Assembly: GCF_038039215.1 (NCBI RefSeq)
Contig: NZ_JBBPCL010000001.1
Coordinates: 4,836,001 to 4,900,000 of the forward strand
Length of the DNA: 64,000 nt
Source of the DNA: Pseudonocardia sp. T1-2H
Lineage (GTDB): Bacteria > Actinomycetota > Actinomycetes > Mycobacteriales > Pseudonocardiaceae
Direction: 5' to 3'
Below the pieces are notes generated by a model. It was not told the DNA's origin. It worked only from the letters and a program-made list of their open reading frames with translations, and ran no database searches. Of this stretch, positions 37,349 through 44,993 are shown piece after piece (positions within the stretch are counted from its first letter, which is position 1; every line of letters begins with the position of its first letter). The translations under genes were made by a program, and so were the position numbers.

Positions 37349-38245
37349 ATGCGCACGCTCATCGTCTTCGCCCTCGTCGGGCTGGGTGCCCAGCTCGTCG
37401 ACGGCGCCCTCGGCATGGCCTACGGGGTCACCTCGACCTCGCTGCTGCTGATCGCGGGGGTGAACCCGGCGGCAGCCAGCGCGTCGGTGCACCTCGCGGA
37501 GGTCGGGACGACGCTCGCCGCCGGCGCCTCGCACTGGCGTTTCGGCAACGTCGACTGGAAGCTCGTGCTGAAGCTGGGCGTGCCCGGCGCGGTCGGTGCG
37601 TTCCTCGGCGCGACGGTGCTCTCGGCCCTGGCCACGGACAGCGCGGCCCCGATCATGTCCGGGATCCTGCTGGCGCTGGGCGTCTACATCCTGCTGCGCT
37701 TCTCGGTGAGCCCGCCGGAGGTCGGGTCGGCCCGGGTCTCGCCGCACCGCGCGAAGTTCCTGTCCCCGCTCGGCCTGCTCGCGGGCTTCATCGACGCCTC
37801 CGGTGGCGGCGGCTGGGGTCCGGTCGCGACCCCCGCCCTGCTCACCGCCGGGAAGACGGCGCCCCGCACCGTGATCGGCTCGGTCGACACGTCGGAGTTC
37901 CTCGTCGCGGTGGCCGCCAGCGGCGGGTTCCTGCTCGGCCTCGGCAGCGCCGTGCTGGACCCGTGGACGATCGGCGGGCTGTTCCTCGGCGGTGTGATCG
38001 CCGCGCCGATCGCGGCGTGGCTCGTCACCAGGATCCCGGCGCCCGTCCTGGGCACCGCGGTCGGCGGGATCATCGTGTTCACCAACGCGCGCACCGTCCT
38101 GCGGGCCCTCGACCTCCCCGGACCGGCCACCACCGCGATCTACGTGCTGATCCTCGCGGCGTGGGCCACGGCGGTCACCGTCGCGGTCCGGAAGCTGCGG
38201 GCGACGACCGCCGCCACCGAGCGCGAGCTCGTCGCCACCTCCTGA
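37349..38245 (+). CDS. TauE/SafE family sulfite or sulfonate exporter
   Basis: 298 residues, eight or nine membrane helices in two repeats; N-terminal GLGAQLVDGALGMAYGVTSTSLL and the mid-chain GFIDASGGGGWGPVATPALL are the paired TauE/SafE signatures. The family moves sulfite, sulfoacetate or other sulfur anions across the membrane. It begins an operon with the sulfonate-type ABC system (27 nt to the lipoprotein gene), so it probably exports or imports sulfur oxyanions made in sulfonate use. Direction not predictable. Confidence 0.88.
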   Translation: MRTLIVFALVGLGAQLVDGALGMAYGVTSTSLLLIAGVNPAAASASVHLAEVGTTLAAGASHWRFGNVDWKLVLKLGVPGAVGAFLGATVLSALATDSAAPIMSGILLALGVYILLRFSVSPPEVGSARVSPHRAKFLSPLGLLAGFIDASGGGGWGPVATPALLTAGKTAPRTVIGSVDTSEFLVAVAASGGFLLGLGSAVLDPWTIGGLFLGGVIAAPIAAWLVTRIPAPVLGTAVGGIIVFTNARTVLRALDLPGPATTAIYVLILAAWATAVTVAVRKLRATTAATERELVATS

Positions 38246-38272
38246 CTCCCCTTCCTCGAGAAAGCACCGGCC

Positions 38273-39349
38273 ATGCGCCTCAGATCCCGGATCCCCGCCC
38301 TCCTCGCCGCGACACTCGCCGTCGTGTCCCTCGCCGCGTGCTCGCGCGCGCAGGAGGACACCGCGGCCGCCCCGGCCGCCACCTCCCCCGCCGCCGAGCT
38401 GCGCCTCGGCTACTTCCCGAACATCACCCACGCCCCGGCGCTGATCGGGGTGGACCAGGGCTTCTTCGCCGCCGAGCTCGGCTCCACGAGGCTCATCCCG
38501 CAGACCTTCAACGCCGGCCCCGACGAGGTCGGCGCGCTGCTCGGCGGCTCGCTCGACGCCGGGTTCATCGGCTCCAGCCCGGCGATCAACGCGTTCGCCA
38601 AGTCCAACGGCGAGGCGGTCCGGCTGATCGCGGGCTCGACGTCTGCGGGCGCCCAGCTCGTCACGTCACCGGACATCACCTCGCCCGCGCAGCTCAAGGG
38701 CAGGACCATCGCGACGCCCCAGCTCGGCAACACCCAGGACGTCGCGCTCAAGAAGTGGCTCGCCGAGAACGGGCTCGAGATCGGCGACGGCCCGGACAAG
38801 GTCACCGTCCAGAACATCGACAACCCCCGCACGCTGGACCTGTTCAAGCAGGGCCAGGTCGCGGGCGGCTGGCTGCCCGAGCCGTGGAGGCTCCGCCTCG
38901 TCGACGCCGGCGCCAAGGTCCTCGTCGACGAGAAGAGCCTCTGGCCGGACGGCAAGTTCCCGACGACGGTCCTGATCGTCCGCACCGAGTACCTCCAGCA
39001 GCACCCGGACACCGTCCAGGCCCTGCTGCGCGGCGAGCAGAAGGCGATCGACTTCGCCACCGGCCAGCAGGACCGGGCGAAGACGGTCACCAACGAGGCG
39101 ATCAAGAAGATCACGAACTCGTCGCTGAGCCCCGCCGTCCTGGACCGGGCGTTCACCGAGCTGCAGTTCGACAGCGACCCGCTCGCCGCGACCTTCCCGC
39201 AGCTGTCCAAGGACAGCGTCACCGCGGGCGCCACGCCGACCGAGACGAACCTTCAGGGCTTCGTCGACGTCACCGCACTCAACGCCGTCCGCACGCAGGC
39301 CGGCCAGCCCACCGTGGACGCGGCGGGTCTCGACAAGGCACAGGGATGA
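38273..39349 (+). CDS. sulfonate/nitrate/taurine-type ABC substrate-binding lipoprotein
   Basis: 358 residues. Lipoprotein signal with lipobox LAAC (Cys 23), low-complexity linker, then a NMT1/SsuA-type periplasmic fold: LRLGYFPNITHAPALIGVDQGFF, NAGPDEVGALLGGSLDAGFIGSSPAINAFAK, GGWLPEPWRLRLVDAG. It binds an oxyanion such as an alkanesulfonate or taurine. The stop overlaps the ATP-binding gene (ATGA). The adjacent TauE and the SsuD-like oxygenase at 44994 support sulfonates over nitrate. Confidence 0.9.
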   Translation: MRLRSRIPALLAATLAVVSLAACSRAQEDTAAAPAATSPAAELRLGYFPNITHAPALIGVDQGFFAAELGSTRLIPQTFNAGPDEVGALLGGSLDAGFIGSSPAINAFAKSNGEAVRLIAGSTSAGAQLVTSPDITSPAQLKGRTIATPQLGNTQDVALKKWLAENGLEIGDGPDKVTVQNIDNPRTLDLFKQGQVAGGWLPEPWRLRLVDAGAKVLVDEKSLWPDGKFPTTVLIVRTEYLQQHPDTVQALLRGEQKAIDFATGQQDRAKTVTNEAIKKITNSSLSPAVLDRAFTELQFDSDPLAATFPQLSKDSVTAGATPTETNLQGFVDVTALNAVRTQAGQPTVDAAGLDKAQG

Positions 39350-40143
39350 CCCGGATGACCGCAGTGATCGAGAACGCGACCGCCCGGCGCACCTCCGGCG
39401 AGCCCGCCGTCACCCTCGCCGGCGTCGGCAAGACGTTCGGCGCGGGCGCCTCCGGTGTCACCGCGCTGCACGGGATCGACCTCCAGGTGCGGCCGGGCGA
39501 GTTCGTCTGCCTGCTCGGGGCGTCGGGGTGCGGCAAGTCCACCCTGCTCAACCTGGTCGCCGGGCTCGACGAGCCGACGTCCGGCAGCGTCGCCCTGACG
39601 ACGTCGCGGCCGTCGTTCATGTTCCAGGAGCCCGCGCTGCTGCCCTGGCTGACCGCGGGCCGCAACGTCGAGCTCCCGCTCCGCCTAGCGGGACGTTCGC
39701 GCGGCGAGCGGAAGCGCCGGGCCGAGGAGCTGCTCGAGCTCGTCCGGCTCGACGGGCTCGGCGCCAAGCGCCCGCACGAGCTCTCCGGCGGAATGCGCCA
39801 GCGGGTGTCCCTGGCGCGCGCCCTCGCCGCCGCCACCGCCGAGGACGGCGGCTCCGGCCTGCTCCTCATGGACGAGCCCTTCGCCGCGCTCGACGCGATC
39901 ACCCGCGACGTGCTGCAGGGCGAGCTCCTGCGCGTCTGGGAGGCGACCGGGACGACCATCCTGTTCGTCACCCACGACGTCCGGGAGGCCGTCCGGCTGG
40001 CCCAGCGGGTCGTACTGCTGTCGTCGCGGCCGGGCACGGTCGTCGGCGAATGGGACGTCGACGGCGCGCACGGTCACGGCGAGGAGCTGCACGACGAGAT
40101 CACCGGCCGGCTACGACAGGTGATCACCAGTCATGCCGCCTGA
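39346..40143 (+). CDS. sulfonate-type ABC transporter ATP-binding protein
   Basis: 265 residues from ATG 39346 (or 39355). Walker A GASGCGKST, signature ELSGGMRQRVSLARAL, Walker B LLLMDEPFAALD and switch FVTHDVREAVRLA. It belongs to the SsuB/TauB/NrtD group. Its 3' end overlaps the permease start by 11 nt, and its 5' end overlaps the binding-protein stop, so the three transporter genes are one unit. Confidence 0.93.
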   Translation: MTRMTAVIENATARRTSGEPAVTLAGVGKTFGAGASGVTALHGIDLQVRPGEFVCLLGASGCGKSTLLNLVAGLDEPTSGSVALTTSRPSFMFQEPALLPWLTAGRNVELPLRLAGRSRGERKRRAEELLELVRLDGLGAKRPHELSGGMRQRVSLARALAAATAEDGGSGLLLMDEPFAALDAITRDVLQGELLRVWEATGTTILFVTHDVREAVRLAQRVVLLSSRPGTVVGEWDVDGAHGHGEELHDEITGRLRQVITSHAA

Positions 40144-41020
40144 GAGCCCGACCGTCACCCCACCGAACGACTCCGCCGCGGCGCTCGCGGGCCTGGACGC
40201 GCTCGACACCCCCACGGACAACCGCCGTCCCTGGTGGCGGAAGGCCTTGACCACCGGCCTGCCGCCGCTCGTGGCCCTGGTGCTCGCCGTCGTCGTCTGG
40301 CAGGCGCTGTGGGCGTCCGCGATCTGGCCGGAGTTCAAGCTCCCCGCGCCGATCGCGGTGTGGGACTCGTTCGCGGCGAGGCTCGTGACCGGCGAGATCT
40401 GGTCGATCCTGTGGACCTCGATCAGCCGCGCGTTCCTCGGCTTCGCGATCGCGCTGGTGATCGCGACCCCGCTCGGCCTGCTGGTGGCGAAGGTCAAGGT
40501 CGTGCGGTCCGCGATCGGCCCGCTGCTCTCCGGCCTGCAGAGCCTGCCGTCGGTCGCGTGGGTCCCGGCGGCGATCCTCTGGTTCGGCCTCACCGACGCG
40601 ACGATCTACTTCGTCGTCCTGCTGGGCTCGGTGCCGTCGATCGCGAACGGGCTGGTCTCCGGCATCGACCAGATCCCGCCGATCCTGCCGCGGGTCGGGA
40701 AGGTCCTCGGCGCCCGCGGGCTCACCAGCGCCCGCCACGTGCTGCTGCCCGCCGCGCTGCCGGGATACCTCTCGGGCTGCAAGCAGGGCTGGGCCTTCTC
40801 CTGGCGCTCGCTGATGGCCGCGGAGATCATCGCCGCCGGCCCGCTGCTCGGCGTCGGCCTGGGCGCGTACCTCAAGCAGGGCAGCGACTACAACGACATC
40901 AGCGCCGTGTTCGCCGCGATCGTGCTGATCCTGGTGGTCGGGATCGGGATCGAGCTGCTGGTGTTCCGCCCGATCGAGCGCCGGGTCCTGCGCGCCCGCG
41001 GGCTGGCGCTCGGGGTGTAG
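40133..41020 (+). CDS. sulfonate-type ABC transporter permease
   Basis: 295 residues, BPD_transp_1 permease of the SsuC/TauC type: about six helices, conserved loop ARGLTSARHVLLPAALPGYLSGCKQGWAFSWRSLMAAE (only the flanks needed: EAA-like region). A long N-terminal tail (about 1-40) precedes the first helix TTGLPPLVALVLAVVVWQAL. It completes the sulfonate import system. A strong hairpin follows the stop. Confidence 0.93.
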   Translation: MPPESPTVTPPNDSAAALAGLDALDTPTDNRRPWWRKALTTGLPPLVALVLAVVVWQALWASAIWPEFKLPAPIAVWDSFAARLVTGEIWSILWTSISRAFLGFAIALVIATPLGLLVAKVKVVRSAIGPLLSGLQSLPSVAWVPAAILWFGLTDATIYFVVLLGSVPSIANGLVSGIDQIPPILPRVGKVLGARGLTSARHVLLPAALPGYLSGCKQGWAFSWRSLMAAEIIAAGPLLGVGLGAYLKQGSDYNDISAVFAAIVLILVVGIGIELLVFRPIERRVLRARGLALGV

Positions 41021-41040
41021 GCACCCCCTCTCCGGCAGAT

Positions 41041-41073
41041 GAGCCGCGTTCACGCCCGGCGTGAACGCGGCTC
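41041..41073. terminator. strong hairpin between convergent genes
   Basis: Perfect 14-bp stem: GAGCCGCGTTCACG at 41041-41054 pairs with 41060-41073 around CCCGG, then TTCT. It separates the transporter operon (stop 41020) from the convergent flavoprotein gene (stop 41091). Confidence 0.8.
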
Positions 41074-41090
41074 TTCTGCGAGGCCGAGAG

Positions 41091-42992
41091 TCACGCCGCG
41101 GACGCGGCCTCGCGGGCCGTCGGCAGCGAGCGCAGCACGGCGCGGGCCACCCCGTCGTTGTAGCGCAGGCTCTGCGCGTTCATCCCGGGCCGTGTGAAGG
41201 CCCCGGCGACCTTGACGGTCGTGTGCGGACCCACCGCGAACCGGTGCTCGTGCGCCACCCCGGCGGTGTCGATCAGGGCGCCGTCCGCCGGACGCACCCG
41301 GATCAGCCCGGTGCGGCGCAGGACCGTGCCGTCCGGCTCGGTCAGGACGTCCTCGACCACCTCACCCGCCCGCACCAGCGAGGCGAGCAACGGGTCCGAC
41401 GTGCGCTCCGCGCTGGAGTCCGGGAGGCGGGCGTCGATCAGGATCGTCGAGGTGACCGGCGGGGCCCCCGCGAGCGCGCCGCTCCCGGCGCGGAACCCCT
41501 CGTCGTCGACCTCGACCCACATGCCCGGGCCGAGGAACTCGACGAACCCGGCGCGGGAGAGCGCAAGCAGCTGCCGGACGCGGAACCCGGGCGGACCGCT
41601 CGCGACGGAGTTGAAGAAGCTCTGCCACCACGGGACGTCCCGGGCCCGGGAAGGCGCCGAGAGCACGTCGAGCCCCTGGATCCGGGTCATCTCGCCGTAC
41701 ACGGACAGCATCGCGACGAACGCGCCGAGGTGGGCGCTGTGCGCGGGGTCGACGTGCTGGCGGAGGTCCTCGGCGATCCGCTCCCGGACGAGCGGCTGCA
41801 GCTCCTCCAGGGACTCCGCGCGCAGCCCGTCGAAGGGCCGGTCGAGGGCGGCGAAGTCGAGGCGGAACAGCGGGTCCGGGACGGCCTCGGCGATCAGCGC
41901 GTCCATCTCCGGGGTGCCCCACTCCAGCGCCGCGTAGCGCTCCGCGAACACCTCCCAGGGCATCCGCGCCGGGTCGGGGTGGCCGGCGAGGAGCTCGCGG
42001 TACCAGCCCCACGCGATCTCCTTGGCCATCACCGGCCAGAGGTGGTCGCGCAGCTCGAGGGGCCGGTGGGCGGCGCTCAGCGCGTCGACGTCGTCCGGTC
42101 CGAAGAACCGCGGCAGCGGCGGACGGCCCGCGGCCAGCCCGTAGTGCGACTTGGAGTGGTACGGCGCGCCTCGCGGGGAGCCGACGACCAGGCGCGGCTC
42201 CTCCCCGGACGGAACGTAGGTGAGCTCCTCGGTTCCCTCGAACCGGCCGCCCCGGCCCTCGAACAGCAGCACCATCAGATCGATGAACGCGAGCCCCATC
42301 CCGCGGGCGATCACCGTCTCCCCCGGCTCGACGACGGACAGGTCCGAGTCCGTCGTCTGCTCCGGCGGGAGGTAGCGCAGGCCCGAGGCATCCGCCCGGG
42401 CCAGCATCTCCTGCTCGTCGGCGGTAGGGGCCGCGTCGAGGTGGCCGGACGCGAGGACGACCGTGTCGACGATCAGCGGCGCCTCCCCCTCGAGCGCGAC
42501 GACCTGACGTCCGCCCTGCTCGGACAGGCCCGTCGCGCGGGTCTCGTGCACATGGACGCACATGCCCGCCGGGAGCGCGACGACGACGTCGCGCAGCACC
42601 CGTCCGAGGTACTCGCTCTGCAGGCGCCGGCTGGGGAAGGTCGACGCGGTGACGGCGCGCAGCTCGTCCGCCAGGTCCGCGGGCCAGCCGGCCAGGTCTC
42701 CGGCGCGCTCCTCCTGCGCCCAGTCCCAGAACGAGGGGCCGGTGCGGATCGGGCCCTCGCACACCACGGACTCGTCCGTGTACATCGTGACGTCCGCGGC
42801 CATGGAGTTCATCGCGAGCAGCGGGGACTGCGCGCTGCGCCAGATCCGGCCCGCCCCCGCGGGGTACGGGTCGATCAGGTGGACGTCGAGCGCGGTGTCC
42901 GGCCGCAGCTCGGACACGCTCGCGGCCAGCCGCTCGAGGATGCCCACGCCACGCGGGCCCGCCCCGACGATCGCGATCGCTGTGCTGTGCAT
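41091..42992 (-). CDS. FAD/NAD(P)-binding protein under a leader peptide
   Basis: 633 residues from ATG 42992, with GAGGA about 9 nt upstream. N-terminal FAD fold AIAIVGAGPRGVGILERLAA, then SPLLAMNSMAADVTMYTD, NAD(P) segment VIARGMGLAFIDLMVLLFEGRGG and a C-terminal PGMNAQSLRYNDG. This is the FAD-NAD(P)-binding family (PF13454-like) found with siderophore-type N-hydroxylases and of unknown reaction. The leader peptide at 43038-43118 has the core seen before sulfur genes, so control by cysteine or sulfur supply is likely. The opposing transporter genes fit a role in organosulfur metabolism. Substrate unknown. Confidence 0.8.
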   Translation of the reverse strand: MHSTAIAIVGAGPRGVGILERLAASVSELRPDTALDVHLIDPYPAGAGRIWRSAQSPLLAMNSMAADVTMYTDESVVCEGPIRTGPSFWDWAQEERAGDLAGWPADLADELRAVTASTFPSRRLQSEYLGRVLRDVVVALPAGMCVHVHETRATGLSEQGGRQVVALEGEAPLIVDTVVLASGHLDAAPTADEQEMLARADASGLRYLPPEQTTDSDLSVVEPGETVIARGMGLAFIDLMVLLFEGRGGRFEGTEELTYVPSGEEPRLVVGSPRGAPYHSKSHYGLAAGRPPLPRFFGPDDVDALSAAHRPLELRDHLWPVMAKEIAWGWYRELLAGHPDPARMPWEVFAERYAALEWGTPEMDALIAEAVPDPLFRLDFAALDRPFDGLRAESLEELQPLVRERIAEDLRQHVDPAHSAHLGAFVAMLSVYGEMTRIQGLDVLSAPSRARDVPWWQSFFNSVASGPPGFRVRQLLALSRAGFVEFLGPGMWVEVDDEGFRAGSGALAGAPPVTSTILIDARLPDSSAERTSDPLLASLVRAGEVVEDVLTEPDGTVLRRTGLIRVRPADGALIDTAGVAHEHRFAVGPHTTVKVAGAFTRPGMNAQSLRYNDGVARAVLRSLPTAREAASAA

Positions 42993-42995
42993 CAA

Positions 42996-43033
42996 CGCCG
43001 TTCCTCACGTCGAATCGACAACCAGGGACGGCG
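42996..43033 (-). promoter_or_regulatory. hairpin that could mask the ribosome site of the flavoprotein gene
   Basis: CGCCGT (43028-43033 on the minus strand) pairs with ACGGCG (42996-43001), enclosing the GTGAGGA ribosome site and a smaller GTCG/CGAC hairpin. It lies between the leader peptide stop and the ATG 42992. Switching is inferred. Confidence 0.35.
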
Positions 43034-43037
43034 CTGC

Positions 43038-43118
43038 CTACAGCGCGGCGGCGGTGCGGCACAGATCGACGTGACGGCGCAGTGCCGGCCAGGTCGAGAG
43101 AGCCGCGGGGGTGTTCAT
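43038..43118 (-). CDS. RRHVDLCR leader peptide upstream of the flavoprotein gene
   Basis: 26 codons from ATG 43118 to TAG 43038-43040, ending LRRHVDLCRTAAAL. It carries the full RRHVDLCR core of actinobacterial sulfur leader peptides, with its single Cys at position 20. It ends 45 nt before the FAD/NAD(P)-binding gene. Too short for standard gene finders. The match to the core and the setting are seen directly; cysteine sensing is inferred from known family behaviour. Confidence 0.75.
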   Translation of the reverse strand: MNTPAALSTWPALRRHVDLCRTAAAL

Positions 43119-43384
43119 CACCCTCGACGGTAACCCGCGCCCGGAGCATCCGCGAGCGATGCGGAGGGACATCACGTCCCCGCACCCCGCCGGGCGCCGA
43201 GCTCCGCGGCGTCACCGGGGGTGGGGACGACCCCGGCCGCGGGGGTTCTCCCCCGCCCGAGATGGGGGCGAACGAAGGTCGGTCGTAGGGAGCACTCGAT
43301 CGTGCCGCGGCCGGATCGACGACAGAGTTCTGCTCATCGGGAGGGACGCACCGAAGGCCCTCCGTGAAACCAGAGGAGATCGAG

Positions 43385-43636
43385 ATGTCCGGCTTCAAGA
43401 GCCACCACGACAGCAGTGGCCACAACGACAGCGGGTACGACGACAACAGCTGGGACGGCGAGGAGGACACCGGCGACACCGGTGACGACACGGGCGACGA
43501 CGGCGGGGACGACGGGGGCTTCCAGGAGACCAGCTGGCAGGACGACAGCCCGGACGGTGGTTCGGACGACGGCTCCGACGACGGCTGGGACGACCAGAGC
43601 TCCTGGGACGACAGCTCGCACTACGCCTCCCACTGA
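43385..43636 (+). CDS. hyperacidic low-complexity protein
   Basis: 83 residues from ATG 43385, with GAGGAG 6 nt upstream (preferred over GTG 43364). About one third Asp, with Gly, Ser and Trp: segments such as SGYDDNSWDGEEDTGDTGDD and DGSDDGWDDQSSWDD. No hydrophobic segment or fold expected; likely disordered, strongly negative. It lies 116 nt upstream of a dynamin-like gene and may be its partner, loosely like IniB beside IniA/IniC in mycobacteria. Function unknown. Confidence 0.7.
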   Translation: MSGFKSHHDSSGHNDSGYDDNSWDGEEDTGDTGDDTGDDGGDDGGFQETSWQDDSPDGGSDDGSDDGWDDQSSWDDSSHYASH

Positions 43637-43752
43637 CCGGCACCGCATTCCCCCCGGCGTTGCGGCCGGCCCGCGGCGGCGTCCCTCCGCGGGCCGGCCA
43701 CGCCGTCCCCCACGTCCGCCGCACCGCCTCGAGACGCCCCGGGAGGGCCACC

Positions 43753-44913
43753 ATGCTCACCACCGGAAACCCGGTCCTCGCCCCTTCCGACGACACGATC
43801 GAGCTCCTCGACAGCGCTCTCGCGGGCGCCGAGGCCAACGACCGCCACGACCTGATCCGCCGGCTCACCGCCGCCCGCCGCGCGGTGACCACGACGGACC
43901 GGCCGGGTCCCCGACTCGCCGCGCTGCAGGGCGCGGTCCTCGAGGTCGGCCGCGCGGTCGAGTCCCTCGGCGCAGACCTGCGGTACCGTCGCGGTGCGCT
44001 CGCCGACCCCGGCCGGGCGGCCCGGCTCCGGGCCGAGCTCGAGCGGGCCCGGGCCCGCTCCGACGCGCAGCGCGCCCGTTCCCGCGACTGGTCGCCGGCC
44101 CTCACCGACGGGTTCGCCGGGATCGTGTCCGACGCCGAGTTCGCGCTCCGGAGCCGCGCCCGCGCGGTGGTCACCGAGACCGAGCGGGCCCTCGAGTCCG
44201 GGGACCCGCGCCGCAACGCCGACGAGATCGCCGCCGACCTGCGACGGCGGCTCGTCGCGCAGGCCGAGCAGACCCACGCCGACGCCCGGGCGGCGGTCCG
44301 CGACGTCGCCGCCCGGCTCACCACCCACCTGGACCTGCCCGCTCCGCTCCCCGTCCCGGATCTCCCGCTCCTGCCCCCCGCCACGCTCGTCGGCGCGCTG
44401 GCCGAGCCCGAGCCCTCGACCGTGGGCCGGCCTCCGGTCCCCGCCCGCCTGCTCACCGTCGTCATGCCCTCCTACGGCGGCGTGATGATGACCTTCGTCG
44501 TCCCCCGGTTCCTCGGCGTCCACCTCCCCCTCTGGGTACTGCTGACCGGGGCGCTGGTCGGCGCGCTCGCGCTGGGCGGTGCCGCCCTGACCGGGGAGCG
44601 CAAGCGGAGCCTGGACCGACGCCGCGGCGAGGCCCGGACGGCCGCGCGGGTCGTCGTCGACGAGTTCCAGCTGGTGCTCGGCAAGCAGGTCCGCGACGCC
44701 GTCCGGGGCGCGAGCACGGAGCTGCGCCGGAACACCCTCGCCGCGCTGGCCCGCCGGGACGAGAAGACCGCCGGGCAGCTCGACGCCGCCCGCAGAGCCG
44801 TCGACGGGCTGGGGCGGGTCCGGGCGGACCTGAAGGACATCGACGACGACCTCGCCACCCTTCGCGCGCTGCGGGGCCGCGCCCGGTCCCTGGCCGGTTC
44901 GCTCGCCTCCTGA
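43753..44913 (+). CDS. dynamin-like stalk protein lacking a GTPase domain
   Basis: 386 residues from ATG 43753, with GGGAGG 6 nt upstream. Mostly long helices: DTIELLDSALAGAEANDRHDLIRRL resembles the segment just before the GTPase domain of actinobacterial dynamins, and SRDWSPALTDGFAGIVSDAEFALRSRARAVV resembles the helical stalk just after it. No P-loop or other G motif lies between. A membrane hairpin at about 235-280 and a charged helical C-terminus (RRGEARTAARVVVDEFQLVLGKQ) match the dynamin paddle/stalk. Assignment by recognition only. Confidence 0.6.
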   Translation: MLTTGNPVLAPSDDTIELLDSALAGAEANDRHDLIRRLTAARRAVTTTDRPGPRLAALQGAVLEVGRAVESLGADLRYRRGALADPGRAARLRAELERARARSDAQRARSRDWSPALTDGFAGIVSDAEFALRSRARAVVTETERALESGDPRRNADEIAADLRRRLVAQAEQTHADARAAVRDVAARLTTHLDLPAPLPVPDLPLLPPATLVGALAEPEPSTVGRPPVPARLLTVVMPSYGGVMMTFVVPRFLGVHLPLWVLLTGALVGALALGGAALTGERKRSLDRRRGEARTAARVVVDEFQLVLGKQVRDAVRGASTELRRNTLAALARRDEKTAGQLDAARRAVDGLGRVRADLKDIDDDLATLRALRGRARSLAGSLAS

Positions 44914-44993
44914 CGCGCCGCGGCGGGAACACCCGCGCAGCTCCGCGCCTTGTGCGAGGTGGCCCGCCCTCCACGCGACGAAGGAGCACCCTC

